Numbered from the stretch's first letter, positions 1-6,926 are shown. The stretch: 14,424 bases of DNA from Mariprofundaceae bacterium (GCA_015489095.1 WFMN01000127.1:1-14424); one strand, 5' to 3'. The notes: generated by a model from the sequence alone, not told the origin. A program made the numbers and translations.

Positions 1-250
1 CCTTGACCCGCGCGGCATCGTCGGCGTCGAAGCCCGCGACCAAACCGTCCAGCTTGGCCGTTGCCCGCGGCGACAGCGGCGCCACCTCGGCAATACCATC
101 GTGCGCCGCCAACGCCTGCAGCCAGCGCACCTCCACCGTCACCCGCGCCTTGATCAGCCCGAACTCGCTGAAGATCGGCTGCAACGCCGCCACCCGTTTT
201 GCATAGCGCCCATCCAACGGCGACAACGCCATCAATCCGACATCACTCAT
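1..250 (-). CDS. purB: Adenylosuccinate lyase, N-terminal part (runs off the left edge)
   Basis: PurB is a cytosolic purine-synthesis enzyme. It removes fumarate from SAICAR and from adenylosuccinate. Only the first 83 codons are in the window. They begin MSDVGLMALSPLDGRYAKRV and continue with FSEFGLIKARVTVEVRWLQ and DDAARVK, which closely follow the start of E. coli PurB (SPVDGRY, FSEYGLLKFRVQVEVRWLQ, EDAARIK). This marks it as the roughly 455-residue E. coli-type enzyme rather than the shorter Bacillus type. The catalytic histidine and the serine loop lie outside the window. The ATG at 248-250 has AGGAG ten bases upstream (261-265 on the plus strand). The five-gene lol-type operon lies upstream on the same strand across 169 bases, so read-through is possible, but a separate promoter is likely. 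The identification is secure from sequence similarity. Confidence 0.95.
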   Translation of the reverse strand, partial: MSDVGLMALSPLDGRYAKRVAALQPIFSEFGLIKARVTVEVRWLQALAAHDGIAEVAPLSPRATAKLDGLVAGFDADDAARVK

Positions 251-270
251 CTCGTTTATGCTCCTAAAAA

Positions 271-299
271 ATTGTAACTATTCGGCCACAAGCTGTAAC
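271..299 (-). promoter_or_regulatory. Candidate sigma-70 promoter for purB
   Basis: On the minus strand, a GTTACA hexamer (294-299; 4 of 6 consensus) is followed after 17 bases by TACAAT (271-276; 5 of 6). All but one base of the -35 box lies in the end of the palindromic element at 295-417. The predicted start site falls around 264-266, at the edge of the AGGAG ribosome-binding site, which would give an unusually short leader. The call is therefore weak. Confidence 0.25.
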
Positions 300-417
300 T
301 GTTCAGGTCGCCCTTGGTTTGTTCGATAGCAAGGCGAACACGCTTTAGTGTGCTATTCGCACATGAGCATGTTCAACGCAGCTATCGGGCAAAGCATGGG
401 ATGAGCTGAACAGTTAC
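295..417. mobile_element. MITE-like 123-bp imperfect palindrome with 12-bp terminal inverted repeats
   Basis: The ends are perfect inverted repeats: GTAACTGTTCAG at 295-306 and its complement at 406-417. A second perfect inverted pair, CGATAGC (324-330) and GCTATCG (381-387), lies nearly symmetrically inside, 17 and 18 bases from the outer repeats. The DNA between them is also partly self-complementary, for example GCGAACAC pairing with GTG and TTCGC. The whole element could fold as one long hairpin. It has no coding capacity. It sits two bases beyond the stop codon of the gene at 420-1070. A related sequence, TGTAACTATTCGG (273-285), lies just outside the left end. I see no clear target-site duplication and cannot assign a transposase family. 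Confidence 0.55.
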
Positions 418-419
418 CT

Positions 420-1070
420 TCAGGTTGGAAGAGCCGCTGCTTGCCACAACGCCTGCCACCACTGCAGGTAGTGCTCCAAACCACCGCGCTTGGCCAGCGA
501 CACGGCGGAAAAGACCGTGCCCGACCACAGCCAGGTGGTGATCATGGCGAAAAAGAGGGTCACAGGCCCCATGCGACGGTGGGCCGCCCACAGCGACAAC
601 CCGATCATCGGCCACACCAGCACCACCACCACCAGCGCGTCCCGCGCCCGATGGAGCAGCAGATGGCCGGCTCCCGGCAGCAGCGTGGCCACCGTCGCCA
701 CCAGCCAGGTGCGTTCCGGCTTCGGTGCCGGATGCTGCTGCAACCAGCGGTTGGCCAGCGCCCCGTGGTTACCGGGCAGCGCCACCTGTGGTCGCACCGC
801 CCGATGCGCGCGCATGGTAAACAGCTCCGCCGCCACCAGCATCCGCGACCGCCACGGGTCGCCCGCAGCCAACGCCGCTGCCGCCCCCCGCAACATCGCC
901 GCCGCCTGCTTCAGGTCGCCGCTTTGCCCCTGCTGGATCGCCTGCCACCACGCCTCCTGCGGCGCGGCGTGACCGACCGCCGGCGCCGCGGCCATCAGCA
1001 TGGCCATCAGCATGGCCACCACCAGAGCGTGCCACCATCCGCGCCCACGGGCGTATGCGATCATCCTCAT
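420..1070 (-). CDS. Unrecognised exported/inner-membrane protein with an LLPGAGH motif
   Basis: This protein of about 216 residues is not recognised as a named family. It starts with a basic N-terminus and a hydrophobic run (ALVVAMLMAMLMAAAPAVGHA), which looks like a signal peptide or anchor ending near residue 35. An alanine-rich helical stretch follows (about 40-85, possibly TPR-like). From about residue 120 there is ATLLPGAGHLLLHRARDAL and then two hydrophobic segments (VVVVLVWPMIGLSLW and VTLFFAMITTWLWSG). The PGAG(H/Q) motif followed by a small helical hairpin resembles DUF5683/TM2-like membrane proteins; this is a family-level guess. The ATG at 1070 overlaps the lolD stop (ATGA), which fixes the start and implies translational coupling. 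A role in lipoprotein or envelope work is inferred only from position. The stop codon lies two bases from the palindromic element, so some C-terminal sequence could have been lost. Confidence 0.7.
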   Translation of the reverse strand: MRMIAYARGRGWWHALVVAMLMAMLMAAAPAVGHAAPQEAWWQAIQQGQSGDLKQAAAMLRGAAAALAAGDPWRSRMLVAAELFTMRAHRAVRPQVALPGNHGALANRWLQQHPAPKPERTWLVATVATLLPGAGHLLLHRARDALVVVVLVWPMIGLSLWAAHRRMGPVTLFFAMITTWLWSGTVFSAVSLAKRGGLEHYLQWWQALWQAAALPT

Positions 1071-1738
1071 TGTGGCGAGAGCACGCCCTGTTTCAGCAGC
1101 AGGACGCGATCCGACGCCTCCGCCAGCAGGTGGCTGTGGGTCACCATCACCACCGCCGTCCCCATCTTGCGGCACGCCTGAAGCATCAGAGAGAAGACCA
1201 CCTCCGCCGAGGCTTCGTCGAGGTTGCCGGTGGGTTCGTCCGCCAGCAGTAGCGCCGGTTGCCCGATCAATGCCCGCGCCACCGCCACCCGCTGCGCCTC
1301 GCCCCCCGACAGCTTGCCCGGGATATGGTCCAGCCGCGCCTCCAAGCCGAGCTCCGCCAGCAGGGAGGCCGCCCGGTCGCGCATCGAGCGCGCGCCATCT
1401 CCCCCGCGAATCTGCAGCGGAAGCATCACATTCTCCAACGCCGTCAATTCAGGAATCAGGTGGTGCGCCTGATAGACAAACCCCAGTTTTCGGTTGCGGA
1501 ACCGCGCCTGTTCGCGCGCGGAGAGGGTAAACAGCGCCACCTCCTCCAGGGTCGCGCTACCCCGATCCGGCGGCTCTAGGGTGCCGATCACCTGCAGCAG
1601 CGTGCTCTTACCGGAGCCCGATTCGCCGACAATGGCCACGAACTCACCCGCCGCCACGCGAAAGCTGACATCGCGCAACACCGACAGCCTTCCCTGCGGG
1701 GTGGCAAACCCCTTGCACAGACCACGAACCTGAAGCAT
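1067..1738 (-). CDS. lolD: LolD-type ABC transporter ATPase
   Basis: This is the cytoplasmic ATPase that powers release of outer-membrane lipoproteins from the inner membrane through a LolC/E-type permease. At 223 residues it matches the family. It has Walker A GESGSGKST (38-46), the Q-loop at Q90 (GFVYQAHHLIPELTALENV), the signature LSGGEAQRVAVARAL (from 143), Walker B LLLADEPTGNLD (163-174) and the H-loop H201. The exact signature and Walker B wording is typical of the LolD/MacB/FtsE group. The nearby LolC/E permease selects LolD. The ATG at 1738 lies ten bases after the stop of the TPR/cNMP gene, with no good Shine-Dalgarno, so translation probably depends on coupling. Unusually, the cNMP gene separates it from the permease gene. 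Confidence 0.9.
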   Translation of the reverse strand: MLQVRGLCKGFATPQGRLSVLRDVSFRVAAGEFVAIVGESGSGKSTLLQVIGTLEPPDRGSATLEEVALFTLSAREQARFRNRKLGFVYQAHHLIPELTALENVMLPLQIRGGDGARSMRDRAASLLAELGLEARLDHIPGKLSGGEAQRVAVARALIGQPALLLADEPTGNLDEASAEVVFSLMLQACRKMGTAVVMVTHSHLLAEASDRVLLLKQGVLSPQ

Positions 1739-1748
1739 GCGGATCAGC

Positions 1749-2939
1749 TCAGGAGGCGATCACCTTCTTGATCGTACTCTTCACCCGCGCCTTCTGGTAG
1801 GCCTCCACGGTCTTCAGCACCTGCGGAAACTCCTCAACGATCTTCTTGAAATCGGAGCGTTTCAACTCCATCAGCTCCACATCGCCCACCGCGACCACCG
1901 TGGCGGTACGCTCCTTGTCGCTCAGCAGCGAGACCTCGCCGAAAAAGGAGCCCTCGCTCAGCACCCCGAGATCCACCTGCTTGCCGGGATGGCGAAAATC
2001 CTCGGTGGTCACCGACACCTTGCCCGAGCGAATGAGAAAGCAGGAGTCGCCGGCATCGCCTTGCCGCACCACACACTCGCCATCGGCAAAGGCGCGGCGG
2101 GTAAAATAGCCGGTGAGCGCCTTGTAGGCATCGACGGGGATCCCCTTGAACAGATCGGAGATCGCCAGCACCCGCTCCAGCACCCGCTGACGGTAAAACT
2201 TCTCCACCGTCTCGCTGATCGAGGGAAAGCGCTTCACCCAGTCGTCGAAGGTGGCGCGGTCGATCTCCATCAGGCTGGTCTGCCCCTCGGCGATGGCGTC
2301 GTCCACATAGTTGCTGCGCGACATAAAGGCGTACTCGCCGAAAAAGTCGCCCTCGCCGAGGCGACGCACCAATGTGCGCTCGCCCTGCGGGTTCACCGCC
2401 TCCAGCCGCACCGCCCCCGTGCCGATCAGAAAGAGGACGCCGCCGGGGTCGCCCGCGCGCACGATCGTTTCACCATCCTCGGCGGTGCGCAGCTTGAGGC
2501 AGTCGATAAAGGCGTTGAGCTCATCGCCGGAGAGACCGGAGAGCAGCGGCGTGTTTTGCAGTTGCACCCGCGGCTTCGCGGCTGCGGCGGAGCCGTCGCC
2601 CTCCCACGCATCCCCCCGTTCGCGCGACAGCTCCTTGAGCCGCTCCAGCGCCCGCTTGTTGTTGGGATCATGGCGCAACACGATCTTGCTGAGCGCGATC
2701 GCCTGCACCACAAACCCCTCATCGGCGTAGTAGCCGGCCACCGCGTTGTACTCGCGGATCGCCTCCTCGGTTTTACCGGTTTTCTCCAGCAGTTCCGCCA
2801 TTTTCGCCCATGAACGGGCATCCTTGGGATCCTGCTCGTGGATCTGGGTAAACAGCGCCAGCGCCCCCTCCAGATCCCGCTTCAACAGCGCGTTGCGCGC
2901 CTCGGTTTTCAACTCTGCCAATGTAGCCATCTTACTCAT
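1749..2939 (-). CDS. TPR plus two cyclic-nucleotide-binding domains (CRP/PKA-R type), no output domain
   Basis: This 396-residue protein has three parts. Residues about 5-108 are helical TPR-like repeats (ALFTQIHEQDPKDARSWAKM, then AIALSKIVLRHDPNNKRALE). Residues about 130-240 and 258-375 are two cNMP-binding beta-barrels. The second barrel has a canonical phosphate-binding cassette, FGEVSLLSDKERTATV (333-348), with the expected Arg344. The first has FGEYAFMSRSNYVDDA (200-215), where Tyr211 replaces that arginine, so it may not bind a cyclic nucleotide in the usual way. There is no helix-turn-helix, kinase or membrane segment. This suggests an adaptor that couples ligand state to protein contacts. 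The ATG at 2939 overlaps the end of lolC/E by 8 bases (ATGAGTAA); an ATG at 2930 is an alternative. The domain call is firm. A role in regulating Lol is inference from position. Confidence 0.85.
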   Translation of the reverse strand: MSKMATLAELKTEARNALLKRDLEGALALFTQIHEQDPKDARSWAKMAELLEKTGKTEEAIREYNAVAGYYADEGFVVQAIALSKIVLRHDPNNKRALERLKELSRERGDAWEGDGSAAAAKPRVQLQNTPLLSGLSGDELNAFIDCLKLRTAEDGETIVRAGDPGGVLFLIGTGAVRLEAVNPQGERTLVRRLGEGDFFGEYAFMSRSNYVDDAIAEGQTSLMEIDRATFDDWVKRFPSISETVEKFYRQRVLERVLAISDLFKGIPVDAYKALTGYFTRRAFADGECVVRQGDAGDSCFLIRSGKVSVTTEDFRHPGKQVDLGVLSEGSFFGEVSLLSDKERTATVVAVGDVELMELKRSDFKKIVEEFPQVLKTVEAYQKARVKSTIKKVIAS

Positions 2940-4158
2940 ACCTCAACACATCTGCCGGCGGCACCGCCGCGGCCCGCCACGCGGGATAGAGCGTCGCCGC
3001 CATCCCCACCACCAGGCTGACCACCACGACCCAGGCGACCGACACCGGATCGATCGCCGACGGCACATGATCAATATAATAGACATCGCCGGACATGAAG
3101 GTCACCCCCAGCACCTTTTCCAACCACGCCAACAGCGGCTCCAGCTTCCACGCCAGCGCCACCCCGGCCACCCCGCCGATCAGCACCCCCAGCCCGCACA
3201 AGATCGACCCCATGATGAAGAAGATACGCACGATCATGCCGTCGGTCGCTCCCACCGTTTTGAGCACCGCCACCTCTTTCTTGCGCTGCATCACCACCAT
3301 GATCAGCGACATCACCATGTTGAACACTGCCACCAGCACGATCAGCGACAAGATCACCCCCATGGTGATGCGCTCGGTTTTCAACGCCTTGAAAAAGGAG
3401 CTGTGGCGCTGCATCCAGCTCACCACCCAGGCATCGGGCAGCTCGCTGCGCAGCTCGGCTGCCACCGCGCGCGCGAGATCGCGATCCGTAAGGCGGATCT
3501 CCACCCCCGTCACCCGATCGCCCAAGCGATTCAGCCGCTGCACCGAATCGAGCGATGCCAACGCCAAGCCGACATCATACTCGTAGAACCCGGAATCGAA
3601 AATCCCCACCAGATGGAAGGCACGCATCCGCGGCGTCATCCCCGCCGGCGACACCCCGCCCACCGGCGTCAACATGCGCACATCGTCGCCGACGCGCGCC
3701 CCGATCTTGCGCGCCAGATCCTTGCCTAGCACCACCTCAAACGGCGCGTTGCCTAGAAAGCGCCCCTGCACCACATGGCGGCGCAGCTCCTCCTCCCGCT
3801 CCGGCTCCACCCCCTTCAGAATCGCACCGGCGCTGATCGCCCCCTCGGAGAGCAGCACCTGACTGCTGATGTAGGGCGCCACCTCCCGCACCTCGGGATG
3901 GCGGCGAATGGTGGGCAACCAGCCGCGCCAATCCGCCGTGGTGGTGCCGCTCCCCTGCACATCGATATGGGAAGAGAAGCCTAAGATGCGCTGTTTCAAC
4001 TCTTTATCGAAGCCGTACATCACCGACAGCACCACGATCAAGGCCATCACCCCGATCGCCATCCCCACGGTGGAGCTCCAGCCGATCAGCGACACCAGCC
4101 GCTCATCGGAACGGGCGCGCAGATAGCGCCGCGCCAGCATCCACTCACAGCCGAACAC
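2932..4158 (-). CDS. lolC: LolC/LolE-family lipoprotein-release permease
   Basis: This is the inner-membrane permease subunit that extracts mature outer-membrane lipoproteins and hands them to LolA. It has the LolC/E plan: a start-proximal LARRYLRARSDERLVSLIGW segment, TM1 (about 22-48), a large periplasmic domain with GFYEYDVGLAL (about 190), then three C-terminal membrane segments (about 265-290, 312-337, 372-392). KKEVAVLKTVGAT (293-305) and the terminal YPAWRAAAVPPADVLRYE are FtsX-family hallmarks. I chose the GTG at 4158 because it gives 408 residues and the family's usual short N-terminus, 19 bases after the CBS stop and near a TAGGGCGG stretch. An ATG at 4218 would add 20 unlike residues and overlap the CBS gene by 41 bases; an ATG at 4140 would be slightly short. 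Only one permease is present here, so it may act as a homodimer (LolF-like), or its partner lies elsewhere. Confidence 0.88.
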   Translation of the reverse strand: MFGCEWMLARRYLRARSDERLVSLIGWSSTVGMAIGVMALIVVLSVMYGFDKELKQRILGFSSHIDVQGSGTTTADWRGWLPTIRRHPEVREVAPYISSQVLLSEGAISAGAILKGVEPEREEELRRHVVQGRFLGNAPFEVVLGKDLARKIGARVGDDVRMLTPVGGVSPAGMTPRMRAFHLVGIFDSGFYEYDVGLALASLDSVQRLNRLGDRVTGVEIRLTDRDLARAVAAELRSELPDAWVVSWMQRHSSFFKALKTERITMGVILSLIVLVAVFNMVMSLIMVVMQRKKEVAVLKTVGATDGMIVRIFFIMGSILCGLGVLIGGVAGVALAWKLEPLLAWLEKVLGVTFMSGDVYYIDHVPSAIDPVSVAWVVVVSLVVGMAATLYPAWRAAAVPPADVLRYE

Positions 4159-4177
4159 CCGATCCGCCCTAGAGGGG

Positions 4178-4630
4178 TTACCCCTCGCTATGGGCGATAA
4201 ACAGCCCCTTGTTGACATCGCTGATGCTCACCATCCCGATCAGCAGGTTGTCATCGTCGGTCACTGGGATGCGGCGCAGGTTTTTCAGCCCCATGTAGGA
4301 GGCCGCCTTGAGCACCGGCATCTCGGCCGACACCGTCATCGGCTTCGGCGTCATCACCTCGCCCGCCGTTTTCCGCAGCATGGCGCCATACTCGGCCTCC
4401 ATCTCCTCGAAATCGCGGGTATGCACCGCGTCGTGCACATACTCGCCCATGTTCGGAAAGAGCGGCAGCATTACATCGCGGATGGCCACCACGCCCAACA
4501 GCCGGTTGTCACCATCCACCACCGGCACCGAACCACAGCCGCGCATCACCATTTTACGCACCACCGAAGCGAGCGGTTCATCGACGCTCGCCGTGACCAA
4601 TGCCGTGGACATCACATCCGATACTTTCAT
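4178..4630 (-). CDS. Two-CBS-domain protein
   Basis: This 150-residue soluble protein is a single CBS pair. The first CBS domain is MKVSDVMSTALVTASVDEPL through VPVVDGDNRLLGVVAIRDVM (about 1-55). The second is AGEVMTPKPMTVSAEMPVLKA through IPVTDDDNLLIGMVSISDVN (about 89-142). The joining segment is acidic (DFEEMEAEYGAMLRK). CBS pairs commonly bind AMP, ATP or S-adenosylmethionine and act as energy or ligand sensors; the ligand here is unknown. It has no catalytic or membrane domain, so it probably acts on a partner. AAGGAGG lies nine bases before the ATG, inside a run of three 9-bp repeats. It is the first gene of the lol-type operon, 19 bases before the permease. Confidence 0.87.
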   Translation of the reverse strand: MKVSDVMSTALVTASVDEPLASVVRKMVMRGCGSVPVVDGDNRLLGVVAIRDVMLPLFPNMGEYVHDAVHTRDFEEMEAEYGAMLRKTAGEVMTPKPMTVSAEMPVLKAASYMGLKNLRRIPVTDDDNLLIGMVSISDVNKGLFIAHSEG

Positions 4631-4640
4631 GGGGCAAATC

Positions 4641-4667
4641 CTCCTTGATCTCCTTGATCTCCTTCAT
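4641..4667 (-). repeat. Three 9-bp tandem repeats carrying Shine-Dalgarno motifs
   Basis: Read on the minus strand, the leader of the CBS gene is ATGAAGGAG, ATCAAGGAG, ATCAAGGAG, then GATTTGCCCC and the start codon. Each unit contains AAGGAG, so there are three ribosome-binding motifs in phase every nine bases, with the last placed correctly for the ATG at 4630. The first unit also opens a 28-codon reading frame that overlaps the CBS start in another frame. Confidence 0.7.
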
Positions 4668-4672
4668 CTCAT

Positions 4673-4780
4673 CGCAACAAGTCCGTCCGTGGCAATTCGC
4701 GGTTGGAAACCGCTCCTACCGCCGGTAGGAGGGGAATCCTTTCCCCGAACCCGCCCATGGCCGCGATGACGACTTGTTCG
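4673..4780 (-). repeat. 108-bp REP/MITE-like element, copy B
   Basis: This is a near-identical, oppositely oriented copy of 10200-10308. Its ends are imperfect inverted repeats (CGCAACAAGTCCGTCCGTGG at the left; the complement of GGCCGCGATGACGACTTGTTCG at the right). Inside are three hairpins: GCGGTT/AACCGC (4699-4713), CTCCTACC/GGTAGGAG (4713-4731) and GGGGAA/TTCCCC (around 4731-4746). It begins 19 bases after the pgpA stop, in the sense orientation of pgpA. A further small stem, CGCAT/ATGCG, lies between them at 4779-4793. The TAGGAGCGGTTTCCAACCGCG core resembles extragenic palindromes of gammaproteobacteria. A likely role is 3'-end mRNA protection or attenuation. Confidence 0.75.
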
Positions 4781-4799
4781 CATTTACGATGCGCTCAAG

Positions 4800-5282
4800 C
4801 TACGAAAAGATAGCTGAAAATCCAGTCACCACCGCCACTACGCCTCCCGCCATCAGGGCAGCGGCGAGGTCATCGGCTATGATTGACCACCACGCAGGCC
4901 CCGCATGCTCCAAGCGGCGGATCGGCCACGGCTTGGTGATATCAAACAGACGAAAGGCAATAAAACAGGCGATCAACCACGGCCACGAAAGCGCGACAAA
5001 CGGCGCGGCCACGGCGATCGTCAACCACTGCCCCGCCCACTCGTCGATCACAATCCACCCCGGATCCTGCTCCTCAAGCGTCGGCAGCACCACGGCGCAC
5101 ACCGCGCATCCGAGCAGCGTGATCCCGATCACAGCGCCGAGCAACACCCCCTCACCCTGACGCCACAGCCACCACCCCGGCCACAGCGCCGCCAGCGAAC
5201 CCCAGGTTCCCGGCGCCCGCGGCAGCCAACCGCTGCCCAAGCCGGCCGCCAGCCATTCAGCCGCGCGCCGCAAAGTGGTCAA
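4800..5282 (-). CDS. pgpA: Phosphatidylglycerophosphatase A
   Basis: PgpA dephosphorylates phosphatidylglycerol phosphate to phosphatidylglycerol at the inner membrane. The 160-residue protein has the family signatures in order: PGTWGSLA (24-31), DPGWIVIDEWAGQWL (73-87, with acidic D80 and E81), FRLFDITKPWPIR (110-122) and IIADDLAAAL (134-143, the metal-binding DD motif). The usual Gly-Gly-x-Gly before the last motif reads GPAWW here. Hydrophobic helices lie around 46-66, 87-110 and 139-157. The ATG at 5282 overlaps the thiL end by 26 bases. The thiL-pgpA pairing is common in proteobacteria and supports both calls. Confidence 0.92.
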   Translation of the reverse strand: MTTLRRAAEWLAAGLGSGWLPRAPGTWGSLAALWPGWWLWRQGEGVLLGAVIGITLLGCAVCAVVLPTLEEQDPGWIVIDEWAGQWLTIAVAAPFVALSWPWLIACFIAFRLFDITKPWPIRRLEHAGPAWWSIIADDLAAALMAGGVVAVVTGFSAIFS

Positions 5283-6183
5283 ACCCCCGTTTCGCCTCCA
5301 CGCGCCGGCCGCGATAGCGCACCTCGACCCCCGCGCCCGCCGCCACCGCGCCGATCCTCACCCCGCCCAACCCGGCGAGCCGCCCCTCCAGTTGCGGCTC
5401 GGCGCAGCAGAGCAGGGCGTAGTCCTCACCCCCAGATATCACCAGATCGAGGGCGTCATCCCACGCCGCGGACAAGGCGGCCACCTGCGGCAGCGCATCG
5501 AGCGTCAGCAGCAACCGCACGCCGCCAGCCTCCGCCAGATGGCCGGCATCCTGCACCAGCCCGTCGCTGACATCGATGCAGCAGCGCACTCCCATGGCAC
5601 GCAGCGCCACCCCCTCCGCCAAACGGGCATTCACCCGCGCGAAGGCGTCGATCCATGCTCCCGAACGCTCCCCCTGTCGCCACTGCCGGAGCCCCGCCGC
5701 CGCCAGCCCCACCGCGCCGAACAGCCAGACGCCGTCCCCCACCTTAGCACCGCCGCGGCACATCGCCGTCCCGGAAGGAAGCGTCCCCGCCACCGTCACC
5801 GTCAGGCCGTTGGTCGCGGCGCGCACCGAATCGCCGCCCGCCACCACCACGCCGGAACGCGCCGCCCCCCGCAGCACGCCGCGCCCCATCGCCTCCAGCG
5901 CCTCCGCACCCTGCGCCATCAACGCCACCCAGCACCAGCGCGCCACCGCTCCCATCGCCGCCAGATCGGAGAGTGCCGCCTGCAGGGCGCGATCCGCCGC
6001 CTGCTGCAAATCGAACCCACGCGGCCAATGCACCTCCTCCAGCGCGCTATCGCTGCTCACCACCAGCGACTCCCCCGCGGGCAGGGTATGCACCGAGGCG
6101 TCATCGCCGTTGGCCACCTCGGTTAAGCCGTCATCCACCCCCTGGGAGTGAAACAGGCGGGCAAGGAGCGCAAACTCCCCCAT
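5257..6183 (-). CDS. thiL: Thiamine-monophosphate kinase
   Basis: ThiL phosphorylates thiamine monophosphate to thiamine pyrophosphate using ATP. The 308-residue protein shows the AIR-synthase-fold motifs: GDDAS (26-30), SSDSALEEVHW (43-53, corresponding to the usual tDtlvEGvHF), ALSDLAAMGA (70-79), GGDS (116-119), DVSDGLVQD (204-212) and SGGEDYALL (250-258). It ends near GFDHF, as is typical. The open frame continues upstream to 6645, but that part lies inside tatC and has no family match. The ATG at 6183 shares one base with the tatC stop (TGATG), which fixes the start. The protein is rich in Ala and Gly and matches the family's usual length. Confidence 0.93.
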   Translation of the reverse strand: MGEFALLARLFHSQGVDDGLTEVANGDDASVHTLPAGESLVVSSDSALEEVHWPRGFDLQQAADRALQAALSDLAAMGAVARWCWVALMAQGAEALEAMGRGVLRGAARSGVVVAGGDSVRAATNGLTVTVAGTLPSGTAMCRGGAKVGDGVWLFGAVGLAAAGLRQWRQGERSGAWIDAFARVNARLAEGVALRAMGVRCCIDVSDGLVQDAGHLAEAGGVRLLLTLDALPQVAALSAAWDDALDLVISGGEDYALLCCAEPQLEGRLAGLGGVRIGAVAAGAGVEVRYRGRRVEAKRGFDHFAARG

Positions 6184-6920
6184 CAACCATCCCCTTGGGC
6201 CGCCGGAACCAGCCACTTGGCCGCCGCGATCCCCAGCTCGTAGAGCAGCAGCATCGGCAGCGCCAACAGGGTCTGCGAGATGATATCGGGCGGGGTCAAA
6301 ATCGCCGCCAAGATAAAGGCCCACACCACCACATAGCGCCGCTTCGCCGCCAACGCCCGCACCTCCACCAGATCCAGCCGCACCAATAGCAGCACCACCA
6401 GCGGGATCTGGAACACCAGACCGAAGGCAAACAGCAGCTTGAGCACCAAGGTTAAGTACTCGCGCACCGCGGGAAGCGCCTGAATGGTATCGGTCGCCAG
6501 CCCGAAAAAGAACTGAAAAACCAGCGGGAACACCACAAAAAAGGCGAAAGCGCCCCCCAACAGCAGCAGCGTCAAGCTGGCGAAAAAGGCGGCGAGAAAG
6601 GTGCGCTTCTCGTTGCGGTACAACCCCGGCGCCACGAAGGCCCAAAAGTGGTAAAAGGTGAAGGGCGCGGTGAGAAACAGGCTAAGCAGCATGGCGATCT
6701 TCAGGTAGGTAAAAAAGAGATCGGGGGCGTTGAGAAAGACCAGCGGGGTGCCCGGCGGCAGGGCGGCGCGAATCGGTTGCGAGATGAACTGGAATGCGAC
6801 ATCGGAGAAGCTCATCACCGCCACCACCCCGATCAGGTAGATGAGAACGATCCAGATCAGGCGGCGGCGCAGCTCGCGCAGGTGGGACATCAGCCCCTCC
6901 ATCATCGGCTCACTGCTCAT
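6183..6920 (-). CDS. tatC: Twin-arginine translocase subunit TatC
   Basis: TatC is the polytopic inner-membrane receptor for twin-arginine signal peptides. The 245-residue protein has HLRELRRRLI near the N-terminus; E16 matches the signal-peptide-contacting glutamate of E. coli. It also has FVAPGLYRNEKR (95-106, conserved E104), six hydrophobic segments, FGLVFQIPLVVLLL and the C-terminal LTPPDIISQTLLALPMLLLYE. The LNAPDLFF segment has Asp where many TatC proteins have Glu. The gene starts six bases after tatB and shares one base with thiL. ATGs at 6905 and 6902 are possible but would shorten the N-terminus. Confidence 0.96.
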   Translation of the reverse strand: MSSEPMMEGLMSHLRELRRRLIWIVLIYLIGVVAVMSFSDVAFQFISQPIRAALPPGTPLVFLNAPDLFFTYLKIAMLLSLFLTAPFTFYHFWAFVAPGLYRNEKRTFLAAFFASLTLLLLGGAFAFFVVFPLVFQFFFGLATDTIQALPAVREYLTLVLKLLFAFGLVFQIPLVVLLLVRLDLVEVRALAAKRRYVVVWAFILAAILTPPDIISQTLLALPMLLLYELGIAAAKWLVPAAQGDG

Positions 6921-6926
6921 CGCAGG

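Noticed and set aside
1737..2813. 358-codon open frame on the plus strand
   Set aside because: It is antisense to the TPR/cNMP gene, with a His/Leu/Gly/Arg-rich composition and no family motif. It is a product of high G+C codon bias.
6184..6645. N-terminal extension of thiL
   Set aside because: The added sequence overlaps tatC in another frame, is Gly/Ala/Arg-rich, and the ATG at 6183 already begins the family's normal N-terminus.
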